From Caprella mutica (taxonomy: Eukaryota; Arthropoda; Malacostraca; Amphipoda; Caprellidae), in contig CANNZV010001863.1 in assembly GCA_947561585.1 (NCBI GenBank), positions 61,588 to 125,587 on the forward strand: a stretch of DNA of 64,000 nt. Direction: 5' to 3'. A program made the translations under genes and the position numbers. The notes beneath the pieces are model-generated. The model did not search any database. It was given only the letters and a program-made list of their open reading frames with translations, and had not been told where the DNA came from. Below, piece after piece: positions 41,292 through 53,832 of the stretch. Numbering within the stretch: the stretch's first letter is position 1; each line of letters opens with the position of its first letter.

Positions 41292-43749
41292 TCTTCTAGT
41301 GAACACGTGAATATGCTTGTGTGTGAAACAGTATTATAATACATTCGTATTAAGCTAATGATCAGATTTTTCATTGAGAGTTGCCCAATATATATCCTGT
41401 ATAACTAAAATGATGAATCTGAAGTAAGTGAAAAGAATAACTCAAGCTTACAGTAAGCTAAAGTAATTGAAGTATCTTCTATCGATAGTAGTTAAAGAAT
41501 CGTGGTTTACAAGAGGGTAACCGATGCCTTTACACTGTTCATATTCTCTAATAATACATTCGATTGCTCTAATTTCATGAAAGTTGAATGAAATATACTG
41601 CGGTCTGCTTGATAACTAAACCTGAAATCTGTTTGCATTCCCTTTTGAATTATGAATTCGGTTTGGTGACAATTTGCATTCATGGAAACTGGTCTCATCA
41701 AACCCTTCAGTGGACCGTGAATGTTGTCTCGGTGATTCCACAATTTTCTTTAAAATAACACATCAGTAATTTTCAATGAAAAAGAAAATACGCAATTCAA
41801 ATTGAAGACATCAATTTGAAAGTTTTAGCACGAGGAATCTGCATACCAAATGTTAAACTTTCAACTCAACTTCTGCAGAAGAAACAAATTTGGAAAAATG
41901 GTACTTTTGAAATAAGGATGCATTTTTCAGTTCAATTTCTTTTACTGATTTTCTCTTGAGAAGGAAGTTTTAATCAGTCGAAAATCAAAAATTAGAAATA
42001 AATAGTGTATTTTTAAAATTCACTTATATGATGGTGATCTTTTTTGCAACTTCAAAAGCAAATAGACTAAGTTACAAAATTGATTATTCTTTAGAAACAA
42101 GATTATAATCCCAAATATTAAAATTTTTACCAGGCAACGATGTATCAATATTTTACTAATATTTTCAATTTTTTACAACTTTAAGGCAAAGTTGCTACCT
42201 GGAAATGATTGCTAATTACATTACACACAATTCAGAAAATATAATTACATTTATTTAATTCGAACTACAAATTAATATGAACGTCCAATAAGATAGTATA
42301 TTATCAATGCTAATTTAGAATATAGTCTGTAAATGACCATATTCTAATATTCTCAAGTAAAAACATTACAGTTTTATGATACTTTAGATGATATTACAAT
42401 ATCCAATACACACATAGACTAATATATATTTATCAAAATTATTAAAACTTCATAACACGTCAATAAATTCGAATTACAAAACTTTCGATCAAACTATTGC
42501 ACAGTAAAAATAAAATAAAAATAGTTATTTCATTTGTTTCAGACAAAATTTAAAATTAAACCATTAAATGTCTAGAGATGTGATTATTCCTAATGTTTTT
42601 TATTAAACTAATTTGTTCAATCTCAAACGATGTGATCGATGTAAATTGACATCATTGTTTTGAAATAAATTGGGACTAATAGTACCCTTCAGAATCGAGA
42701 AAGTTAAGATATACAAACCTAAGAGTTGATTGAATGCAAGTAATTCATGATTTCTACTTGTAAGCTCACCGTCATCAGTCCCCACTTACATTTTTTATGA
42801 ACCTAATATTTTCTTTGCATTCTGATGATAGGTCTACTTGAAACAGTATTTGAAAATTTGCCAATGAAGTTTTATATTACATTACAAAATAATAGAGATT
42901 TAAACTTGGTCCCCAACCAAATTATCGCTGAAACATTACCATCAAATTTTAACAGTTTCTATTTTTTTAATCGACTTTTACAACATTCACAGTAGTGTTA
43001 ATAAAAACAAATTTATTTGTCCATTCCTGTAATTATCAAATATCAATGAATTTGTTTCTAAATTTATTAAATAAATCTTCATTTCAAATCAACCAAGCTC
43101 AGAAAATTGTGTGACTACTAACGATCACATCCACTGGTAACAGGAACACGAATTGTGATACTACCCCAATAGAGATTTATGGATGAGACATAAAGGATTG
43201 TAAGTGGGATGGGTCTCCTATGAATGTACGTCAATCCACCATGGCATATCTCTTCTCGTGGAATGCAATTACAATGTCATGCCATTTAACCGCAAAGGAT
43301 TTACAAAACCTGCTCACTCTAAAAATTTGGTTTACATTAATTATTCATGAACTTGATTTTAGTAGCCTTTTATAAATTGAAATAATCATTTGGCAAAAAA
43401 AAACATGAACTATTCCCACCGGTCACATACAATCAGCGGCTTGCTCATATTCCAAGAAACTTCAGTACAAAATTAAGAAATTTCTTCGACTTTTAGCGGT
43501 TCTGGAATCCAATTAGCATATTTGAGGACTGGAGGGTTCATGCTATTCGACATTATGCGCATGGATCAATAGTATGTGCAACTGATCTCGAGAATTCAAA
43601 ATCACACTTTAACCCTTATAACCTAGCAGCGAGTTAGGGCCAACAAGCTCTCTTGGAAAAATGATAATAACTGTAATTCCAAATCGATATGAGAGTTGTC
43701 TCATCATTATTACATTTACTTTTCCAATAATTACACACGGTTAGACTTG
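41292..43749. other. Unassigned sequence
   Basis: No repeats or terminal structures seen. A minus frame at 41507-41743 (and an alternative frame reading ESPRQHSRSTEGFDETSF) has mixed composition but is interrupted and unrecognised. Confidence 0.35.
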
Positions 43750-43930
43750 AACAAAGGTGATAAATTGTAAGATGCTCATATTATGATTTTTTTTTCAAAT
43801 AATTAGGTGTTTAGTCAGTGCTTCAATTCAGGCAACAGAAGCTATAGTTTGTGTAATTACCTAAGGATGATTGTGTCACTACAATCAATGAGCTGTAATC
43901 CTCAGCAACACGTGCCAAAATTGCTTGTAC
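43750..43930 (+). repeat. Dispersed direct repeat, copy A
   Basis: Contains AAGGTGATAAATTGTAAGAT, GCTCATATTATG and later TCACTACAATCA, GAGCTGTAATCCT. The same blocks occur in the same order at 44970-45150. Confidence 0.55.
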
Positions 43931-44969
43931 TGACTTCGTACAGAGTTCCTAACAGTAATACACAATATACTTTTGTTTCTTATCTTTGTTTGTTACTTTT
44001 ATTTTAAATGGAAAATTTCTTTTTTTGTGTTCACACCAATGGGTGTGTATTATGCAGTTATCAAATAAGGCTTTCTTGAGAAAATGAAATGAAACGTTGA
44101 GATTTGATAAAGTAGTGCTATCCAGTGAGTTGGTCTGTGAGTATCTCCAGTTATTACCTTGTTGGAATATCATATTTGTGTCGTTGTTTTAACCATTTTG
44201 AATTAATATTAAAAGAAAATGAAATATGTAACATGGGTAATACGTATATATTTATGAATATGTATATATTTGATTTTATGAATTTGTTCAACCGAATAAT
44301 TGTAATTACCAGTCTTCGACTCTCTTTCGATAATTACATTTGAAGATATACAAAAATAGTGACGATATCTGAAAATAGGAGACGATTAGTCTACATTTTA
44401 TTTCTGGACTGTGTATTACATTGTACGTTCTGCTTATGCACCTGCTGTTTCGTTTAAGAATTATATTTATTAAAATCAATTCTTATTATTCTATTCATAT
44501 TGGTAAATGGTATGAGATAAATTCAATCAAAGTATAGATTACTTTTCATCATTTTCTGAATTCAAAACTATCAAATTATTCATAGAACTACCTTGATCCT
44601 GCCTCTCAAGCAAGCATTCTTGAATACAATAATATATGTGAATTATTTAATATATTGTATAATGTATAATAATTGTATATCCAGAAACAATTTGGAAGGA
44701 TTTATGTAACTATAAATATAATTTATATGTGAACAATTTATGTGATGAAAGTTATGAATAAAGAAAATTAACTTTCTTTCATAGATTTGAAATATTTTTT
44801 CAATTATTATTTTGAGGATAAAAAAATTATATTATGTGCAATACAGAATTATAATTTCTTTAAATTTAAATTTCTTCAAATACAATCGTATATGAAAATT
44901 TTGAAATTTACCATTTAATATCTGCTTAAACGATTGCTGATATAAATTATTCTGGTTTGAATGATGGAA
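43931..44969. other. AT-rich spacer between two direct repeats
   Basis: Several short frames (43949-44173 minus, 44125-44343 plus) without recognisable motifs. No other structure. Confidence 0.35.
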
Positions 44970-45150
44970 ATAAACAAAAGTGATGATTGGTAAGATACTC
45001 ATATTATGGTAATTTATTCAAATGTATTATGAGTATGCCAGATCGAGCTCTCTCTAGTATTGAGATGCACGTCTGTTTTTGAGAACACAAGGGTAAATGT
45101 TTCACTATAATCAGTTAACTGTAACCCTTTGCGAATTAGTGTATCAAAGT
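44970..45150 (+). repeat. Dispersed direct repeat, copy B
   Basis: Shares AAGTGATGATTGGTAAGAT, ACTCATATTATG, TTCACTATAATCAGTTAACT and TGTAACCCT with copy A 1.2 kb to the left. Roughly 60-70% alike by eye. Confidence 0.55.
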
Positions 45151-46054
45151 GAGATGTGCGAGATTATTCACAGCTCGCGAAGTTATATAAAGAGTGAAAA
45201 GCCCCGCCAATAAAATAATACCTGAGAAATTTTGTTTTCTTATTTTTTTTCTGGATCATTTTAATTTCAATATCAAATCATTCGTTGGCGTTCACCAGTG
45301 TATGTATAGTGTGTAAGCTTCACATAAATGTATTATGAAGATATGATATCGAAAAATCAACATTTTATAAGAATTTTAGTGAGGACTGATATACCCTCGC
45401 CAGTGGCTAGGTTAGTGAGCAAAGTTTTGAGAAATAGGTTACTAAAGTTAAATTCTCTATTTCTATATTTGAAAATACACTATCCGAAGTATTGTATTTA
45501 TGGGTAGAAATGATGCAAAGAAATGTAATACATGTTTGTGTCCTATATTTAATCCTCTATTGAAAATACTATATTTCCTTCAAATGTTTTCAAATTTTGT
45601 GAGTAAATAGGAAAAATCCGGCACTTTTTAACGTTGTTATGTTGGAATTTAAATCGTGTTAAATTATCTCAATTATATCGGATTACGTTATACTTTACAG
45701 TAAGCAGAAACTGCGATTAGCATAATTATCAATTTTTTTTATTAGATTAACTGTGTAATAGTCTTTTCATTATATTCTATTTGACTATTATTAATATGAA
45801 AAAGAAGCGTCGTATAATCTCCCAAGTTCCAAAACACATTTAATATCCTAATTACAAAGTTTTTATGACTTATCACGTGAGTGTACTTTGAAAACAAGGA
45901 GATGAGTTACTCTGGAAGATGATGAGAAGATGTAAAGAATAATTATAGGAGCTCTTTAGATTTGCAAGTGCAGGACACTATCATATACAGTGAATATATA
46001 TCGAAAAGATTCTTACTCAACGGGATTTATCAACATTAAGTGTTTGAGTACGTG
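45151..46054. other. No feature recognised
   Basis: AT-rich unique-looking sequence. Confidence 0.4.
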
Positions 46055-47090
46055 TACGCACATCTCATCCACAGACAGTTCGTCCAACGGACAATTCGTC
46101 CACGAAATGTTTTATTTTGTATTATAATTATAATAATGTGTGCATATTAATTCTTATCGCAACCCTGTTCTCCTGCTCCTAATGACCAACCACATTAAAA
46201 TAATTTATCTGATCATTGTATTTAATGGTATGCAGGCAGGAATCGCTTTTATTTGTTAATACTATTAATGTGTTATTATAGTGAGGCATGACTCGAAGTC
46301 ATTATAGTACATAAACCTAGAAAATGAAGATATTTCTCTAAATTTACAATAACTACAATTTTTGCGGTGTATTTTCACAATAACTACTATAAACATTATT
46401 ATTATTACTCAGATTAGCTTATTAGAAGTCATATTGGTTCAGTAATTATTTTTTTTATGACAGAATTTCTTACGACAGTGACAAAATAAAATAAATACAA
46501 GTTTATAATATACTACTAAGCAAGTGACGAATAAATAAATATTATACCAAATAATTAGCTAGATATTGGTACTTTTTAGTGTTACGTTTAATTATTTAAA
46601 CGTAAAAACATCATTATTTTTGGACTGCTCAATATTTTCAAACAAATAATAAAAACATATAAGATAATTGGTATTTACCTCTACTGTAATTATTTTTTTC
46701 TCTTTCCTACGTTTCCACATTTGGACTTGTCAGTTCCATATTGTGGATACTCATAACTCATTAATTTTTGCATTATATCATAGTAAGTAAATAACTTAAT
46801 GATACAGTCAACCTGTTTTCTATTTTATAACTGATATTATTGATAGATAAACATTTTGTATGTGATAATTTGAATTAGTTCGGTTTAAATCACTATTATA
46901 ATATTAAATATTTACTCTCGGCTATTTATATGTATAATAGTGAAAAATATTATGAAGTGAATCCCATATGCACTTCAAAATTCACAATAAAGCAACGAAT
47001 GCTCGTGGATGAAATGTCAGTCGGACCAAATGTCCGTAGACGAGATCTCTGTGGACAAAATGTCCGTTGACGAAATGTCCTTGACCCGTT
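46055..47090. mobile_element. Foldback-like element with GGACAAAATGTCCGT repeats
   Basis: The right end (47005-47085) is a short tandem array of GGACAAAATGTCCGTTGACG-like units. The left end (46058-46110) holds the inverted form (TCCACAGACAGTTCGTCCAA, CGGACAATTCGTCCACGA). The arrays face each other across 900 bp of AT-rich DNA. The arms are short and partial, so this is a degenerate foldback-type unit. Confidence 0.6.
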
Positions 47091-49526
47091 TTCATATCCT
47101 ACCCACTCTTTTCTATGAAAATTCAAAATTAATTTGTTAATTGTAAGTTAATAATATAAATATATGCCACACATCCTTGTAGTAGACCACAGTTATTTTC
47201 CAGCCATAATTTGGTTTCGTATAAAATTCACTTTACTTTAGTAAACTTGTATTAAACCTACACTGAGTTCTATATACAGTGTGTCAACAAAAAAAAGATA
47301 TCCACTGCCCTTGAATTAAGTACTTTGCAATATTTACTTATTTATCTACGTATATGTGGTATTAATATACAAATATACATATTACCTTAGAATTATCAAT
47401 TTTCACAATCAACGACAGTCGATAACTGTATAGTTGTGAAGGGGTAACTTATAATTCGATAGCTCTATTTGTTTATCATGAAGTTAAGGAGATTAAAGTA
47501 ATAATTTTAAAGTGAAATAAATATTTTAAAACAAGAAGTACAATAACTTTGTTTAATTAAAATTAATATAATTCTATTTTCCAATAAACTTTCACTTAAA
47601 GAGATTAGTCTATTCATCACTGAATAGAGTTTTCAGTAATTCTTCACATTAATTTTCAGCTATGGACGAAAGGATATTTTTATATATGTTTTATGTAGAA
47701 AACTGAAAGTAATATACAAAATATACTATTTGAGAAGAGACATAATTTAATTATTATTTTTCTTATCGTTTACACTAGATTAACTATTATTATGAGGTTA
47801 TTTAAACTCAACGTTGAAGGAATACCTTTAACTGACATGTGACAAAATGTATTTTTCTAGCACGAGGTATTTTTCTGAACAGTTCAAAGATAAAAGGTTT
47901 GTCACTTAAATACGAGGGTGATCTACTATCACGGTTTCCTTTTTAATGAAAAAATATGATAATAAAGGATCTAACACAAGACAGTTGGTCATAAATATTA
48001 TTGTTATATCCAGGTTTTTCCACCTCTTGTTCCGTACAATGAAAAGACGTGTTTTTGAAAGCTTGAAACCGAAAAATACCATCAACGTTGATTATTTAGC
48101 AACCGTTGTGATAATAAAATGAATAAAAGAGATTGATATTTTATGACCCGAAACGGACAGTTTGGCTCCAACGTTGCAGTTTCACTACTCTCTGACTGAC
48201 GCGGTGACCATTCTGAACGGCTTGACAGCTGCATGGAACCTGCCCCTTTTTTAATTGGTTGAATTATTAAAAATATATTTTGTTTTAAACATCGGTAGTA
48301 TCAATACGAATAATAAAAAAATAATCAGTTGGACATGAGCAAGTCTCTATTATGTACACAAATCTACTCGGCATCAATTGCCACATATTTACAACGACAC
48401 AGAATGATTTGAAACAAAATTAAGACACCATTTTATTTTGAATGTTATAATTTTCGTATCACTTTACTATGCAAATCTGAAAGTAGAAATACTTCAATTC
48501 AAGGATGTCCAATACATTCATGTTGTAAAGAAAAATATGTTAAATTTTTTAATTAAATTGACATTAGTTGGAGCTCGCTCCATATATGTATAAAATGGTA
48601 TATAATATTATATTATTCTGGATCGAAACAGACCATATTATTTTTTGAATCAAGTTCGGTGGTTCACCATAATTGTTTTAATTGGAAGAATTTACATTTC
48701 TAATATTCAATATACATTATTGAATTATTCATTTGTATATTTAACTGTTAAGTTTATTAGTCGAAATTAGTTTTTATAAATAATTGACTGAAATACAAAT
48801 TTTCGAATTGTACTGGAAAAGTGGATCATACCGCTTTCCATAATTGGTATAATATCTTTTAATGCGCAGTTATATCCCATTTACTAATGATGATGATATC
48901 CTTAACACAGATTAATTTTAATTTATACTTATATTGAAAGTTTATCATACGAAATTAACTTCAATTATTTCATGGGTAATAGTGTAATTTTTAGCCTGTT
49001 TCAAAAATAACTTGGAAACAATCAGTCAAACAATCCTGATAAATTCCAAAGCTAGAAATCTGTGCATTGGGAAGGCAGGTAATTTCCTCTGTTAAACTGC
49101 AATTATGATCTCATTTGACGATAAAGTTTATAGGGAGATTAAAAGAGCTGTGAGTTAAAGAAGTAAAATGAGAGTCATTGAATATGTGCTACACAAAATG
49201 CAGAGTAGGAATGAAAACTCAGAAATCGTCAATACACGAGGTTGACAATCTTAGATATCCCATTTACAATACTTTGGGCGATAGGGTTTTTGTATCTTCC
49301 GTATTCTAATCGAGGTCTGACATGAAGTCTTAAGACGTTTACAATTATATAGAGGAATTGTTTCTGCAATTTCACTAAGAAAACAAGATATTTGTGTTTC
49401 TTTGAATAATTATTTTATCATTTCTTATTTTTAAACTAATTTTCGTAGCTTGGTGTCGAGTACTGGCCTCAGGAGAGTGGAATATATGCCCTGAGTAAAT
49501 GGTGACTGACCAGTTGGCTATTAGTA
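47091..49526. other. Unassigned; one isolated transposon-like terminus
   Basis: TATACAGTGTGTCAACAAAA at 47278 resembles the ACAGGGTGTCCCAAAA type of mariner-like terminus seen at 53833, but I find no partner. The rest is AT-rich with no frame. Confidence 0.4.
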
Positions 49527-49534
49527 GGTTAAAG

Positions 49535-50103
49535 GGATCAAGTGTAGTTTAAGGACCCCAGCTCAATCTGGGATCCTTAAACTACACTTGGGTTAACACT
49601 GGGGTTCTTAAACTACATTAAGGGTATAGTTTGAAAATTTGGAGTCCTTAAAGTATCCTTATTTTCTCATAATGATTTTATTTCCTTGAAATGATTTTAT
49701 TTCCTTGAAATGATTTTATATCATTAAAATGATTATTATATATTCATATGTTAGTTACGATTTCCTTTGGGTAACATTTTGTTATTATTTCCCAATATTG
49801 CTATCATTTTAACTAGATAGTTGTCTTTGCTTCATCCATTCAATGGCCGGTAGTGGATCTTCACCAAGTAGTGGGATAATTTCTGTTTAAAATGTTGCTC
49901 TGTTCATTTTTTTGTTGCTCTGAACACCGTAGTAGAAGTATTATTTCGATTTGATTGCGGTCAAGACATGCAGAACGCTGTACCATAGATACATTCAAAA
50001 ATTCACTGGGATCCTCAAACTACACTTGGGTTAACACTGGGGTCCTTAAACTACACTTGGGGTATAGTTTGAAAATTTACCGTCCTTAAACTACACTTGA
50101 TCC
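49535..50103. mobile_element. Short TIR element with perfect 8 bp duplication
   Basis: The left terminus GGATCAAGTGTAGTTTAAGG and the inverted right terminus agree over at least 20 bp. The octamer GGTTAAAG flanks both ends exactly (49527-49534, 50104-50111). Both halves carry further CTTAAACTACACTTGGG repeats, with GTATAGTTTGAAAATTT on each side. There is no coding capacity. An 8 bp duplication fits hAT, P or Merlin. The GG start is more like Merlin than the hAT YARAG consensus, but I leave the class open. Confidence 0.85.
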
Positions 50104-50111
50104 GGTTAAAG

Positions 50112-50788
50112 TATTATGTTAGCTCGCGTTGAACTCCATGGTGTTAAATTTTCTCAATTTTCTCATTGTTTTAATTTTCTATATTTTTTCATATTGATTA
50201 AATGGAGAGAAACTCTCTTACGTTTTCCTAATTTTGATTGAGATAATATGTCATTTTAATTGTTTAACTGGAGAGGAATTTTCTTACGTTTCTTGTAGTT
50301 GATTGATGAAAAACTCTTTTGATTTCATTGTTGAATTATTTATAATTATATGACTTTTCCTATTGTTAATAGAATTGTTTTTCATTTTCCTGAGTATTGA
50401 ATAAAAGAGATGTACTCTTTCTCTTATTGTTATGTGTTCTTCAAGTAGTATTTCAAAAGTTATTCAAAAATATATAAGTGAGAGTCGATGTTTCAATTAT
50501 CATCAAAGACATTCAACCGAAATCTCTCTAAAAAAAAGAGACAATCGAAATAGAATATGAGAGACGTGAAAGGTTACATGGATTGAGTACTAATGAATCT
50601 TATATTTTTCCTCTTCAAATGAAATAATTTAAAATTTAAAATATAGAAATTTCCATCGAACCGAATTTAACAAAGGTAAATAAATTATTTGCTTGATATT
50701 AGTTATTTTTATTATAAATATAAAGTACGTAAAAAACAATTTTCACGAAGTATTAACAAATAGGGAATTCAAATTTTTATTGAACTAC
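50112..50788. other. No feature recognised
   Basis: AT-rich. Repeated GGAGAG(A/G)AA(C/T)T(C/T)TCTTACGTTT words at about 50205 and 50270, otherwise nothing. Confidence 0.4.
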
Positions 50789-52787
50789 ATATACATGGTG
50801 ACCCAAAAAAAAGTGTACCCAACTTTGAACTATTATAAATATTGTATTTCTAAGAAGATGAAGAAGCGTTTAAATAAAATTTAAAATTTGATTTTTTTTT
50901 ACAAGTATACATTCTACCACCGTAATGTGCCTATACAGTTACAGGGAATTAAATAAAAACTTCAAAACAGATAATAGAAACACAGATATTAATCCTAATG
51001 AATTTGACTGTCAGAATCAACTGGAAGGTTTGACTATGTGTTAAAAATAAAACATGTCATATTTATAAACTTACCGTACTGTATTTTTAACAAGCTGCTA
51101 AAATATATACTAAACTAATGTGTGCCAAAATTCAAGTAGGAGTATTTAATATACACATATGAAGAAATAAATACATGAGTATGTAAGACATTAGCAACTG
51201 AGAGAGCTGAACTGTGATTCAGTGGAGTGTGAACCAATCATAAATCTTGCAAATATGTGAACAAATAATTCATGTTTATTGGCTAACCAAACTGTTTTTA
51301 CACGTTGCCACATGTCACCAAAGTGTTATTAATTATATAATTTAAGTGATTTACGCCGATACATAAATAATTTTTACCTTTATGATACAGAAATATATTT
51401 TGTATTTACTTATTTATTTCAACTCGGGGCGACAACAAAAGCCCACACGACAAAAGCCCACACGACAAAAGCCCTCGCGACAAAAGCCCACACGACAAAA
51501 GCCCACACGACAAAAGCCGACACCGACAAAAGTCTACACAGTCAAAAGCCCACACTGACAAAAGCCCACACCGACGAAAACAAAATCAGTATTCCTGCTA
51601 TATAAATAATCCATATATGTAAAGTTGGACGAATAATAATTTAACTGTTTTCTTTCTACGGAATCATTGTAAATTTGTATTATGCACCAAATTAGGGCGC
51701 TGCTATAACAGAACTTAATTTTAAAATACTTTAGTTAAAATTTTAGTATATACTACTGGAACATTTAGTCAGATGTCAGGTAACCAGCAGACGTCTTGTT
51801 CAGTTGTCATGTAGGATTACTGATCGAAAGGTCATACATCAGCCTATGTAGACTTTGCTAGCTATAGTCTTAAATTCTATAACCAAGTTCTTCGTAAATA
51901 CTTTATTTGGCTACAATTATACATGCCCCTTATAAGGTACATGTGTAATATTAGTCATTTAGTATGGTTGTAGATGTCCTGAATACAGATTTTATTTAAA
52001 AAAATTCATCGAATCGTGGAGCAGCAGTTAGCATATAACTGTAAAATAACCTAAATGTTTTGTAGTTCCTTATTTTTACATTGTATTTAACTTGTTCCAG
52101 GAAAGCAACGACAACCTGCAATTTATTTATATTTATTCGTACTTTCCATAGTCTAGTGTTTTAAAATTAAGTTCTGCGATAACAGCGCCTTAATATTTGA
52201 GGCATAATACAAATTTACAATGATTCCGTAGAAAAAAAACTGTTAAAACATTATCTTTCTTCGTTCCAACTTTACATATAGGTATTATTTATATAGCAGG
52301 AATACTAATTTTATTTTCGTCAGTGTGGGCTTTTGTAGGTGTGGGCTTTTGTCTGTGTGGGCTTTTGTCGGTGTGGGCTTTTATCAGTGTGAGCTTTTTT
52401 CGGTGTGGGCTTTTGTCGTATGGGCTTTTGACGCTAGGGATTTTGTCGTGTGGGCTTTTGTCACCTTTTCTTTCAACAAATAGCACCCTTACATTCAGGT
52501 ACAGGACCGGGGTATCAATGTAAGGGTGCTGTGTTGAAATAAACAAATAAATACAAAAATGGAAAGGGTAGGAAAAAAGTCAAGAAAGACCAGTAAATTT
52601 GAAGGGAATGACATGAAAGATATAATGTAATTTAAAAAATGTGTGCCTAAAAACACACGTCAAACTCATTAGGGTTATTAGATTAGCGTTAAAATTTCAC
52701 TTGAACTCTATTTTTGATCTACTTATGAATACTTTATTTAGAATGATTCAATATTTGGTACACTTTTCTATGGATCACTCTGTATAT
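50789..52787. mobile_element. Tc1/mariner-type non-autonomous element, host of a foldback
   Basis: The left end ATATACATGGTGACCCAAAA then AAAAGTGTACCCAACTTTG pairs with the inverted right end ATATACAGAGTGATCCATAG then AAAAGTGTACCAAATATTG. The ACAGNGTGNCCC-like core is typical of mariner-type termini in insects. Only about 0.8 kb remains after removing the inserted foldback element, without a transposase. Exact borders are uncertain by a few bases. Confidence 0.65.
51391..52560. mobile_element. Foldback element with 15 bp tandem repeats in its arms
   Basis: The left arm contains about ten copies of the 15 bp unit GACAAAAGCCCACAC (51430-51580). The right arm has the inverted array GTGTGGGCTTTTGTC (52318-52470). 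Inward of the arrays the arms continue as ordinary inverted repeats (51581-51745 against 52155-52317: CAGTATTCCTGCTATATAAA, AATCATTGTAAATTTGTATT). Outward both ends share TTTGTATTTA.TT.TTTATTTCAAC. The right arm has an extra 14 bp-arm hairpin (AGCACCCTTACATT and complement, about 52482-52533). This is the architecture of Drosophila FB-type elements. Frames across the arrays are artefacts. Confidence 0.85.
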
Positions 52788-53830
52788 TCGGAAACTTTCT
52801 TTAAAATGTTGCGTTCAAATGAATGGGTAAAGGTGCATTTAAGCTTCGAATAAGATCGTCGATGATATTCTTATTGCATTTTCCTCTCGTGGTTTCTGGT
52901 AGAAAATTAAAAATTTGTTCGAACATTTTTACTTGTATTTTATTTGTGAGAAAAAGAAATTCTGATCTTATTAAAAATATGAAAAGCCATATCCCCTAAC
53001 TAATGTTAAATTCTAATGTTAATAACAAGTATATTATGTTATAAAATAAGTCATTGCAAGCATTTTTATTTAAATTTAAATTTTTATTTTTATTTGTCTC
53101 AATTATTTATGATTTCACCTTTTTTATATCTAATAAAATAATAGAAGGGGAAGAGTAGCTCCGACAATCTCAAAAAATGTCTTACCTTACCATAATTTGG
53201 TTAAGTTAAATAATTAAACTTGAATTATCGTCGATGTTGAAGTAAGTAAATATTTATTCTCATATCTTCTATATAAAATAAAGACAAACAGGATGAATGA
53301 ATTATCTAATAATTTTGAGCATATTTCTAAGTAATATTGAGTAAAGGAGGACTACTAAGAAAAGTATTTACTTTAAATTAATTTCACTTACTCTGCACCA
53401 ATTATAAGCGAGGAAATGAAATATCTACAACTTAGACCCTTTACCACCAAACCTAATGTTGTTCCTTTACTCTATTCGTCGTTAAACTGTAAATAATGAC
53501 TAGAAACATGGAAATGTTTGTAAACAATTATTTCATTAGAACTAACTAATATTTTTAGCGACTCCATTGTTATTAAGAGACAAACAATGGACAATGAAAA
53601 ATTATTATATCACAAAAGTCATTAAAGTCCCAAAAAATGCTTCGAACTTTCGTCAATGAAGAGTTGCAAAGTATTTAAAAGCTTTTGTTGTTCTTTACGA
53701 GACTTAATTGCTTGAAACTTTTTGATTTTCTCCCAGTCGAAATATTTATAATCGTCTGATCGCTTATTATTATCCATTGCAAGTGATATTGTGTGTATTC
53801 TTTATTCACTTTTTCGTCTTCATTTGAATA
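52788..53830. other. No feature recognised
   Basis: AT-rich sequence without arrays, terminal repeats or plausible frames. Confidence 0.4.
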
Positions 53831-53832
53831 TA

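Noticed and set aside
41507..41743. Coding exon on minus
   Set aside because: Plausible residues are split between two frames with a stop and there are no clear splice sites.
51430..52470. Regular short direct repeats resembling a CRISPR array
   Set aside because: The repeats are 15 bp with no spacers, occur as facing inverted arrays, and lie in a eukaryotic genome with transposons and splice signals; they are foldback arms.
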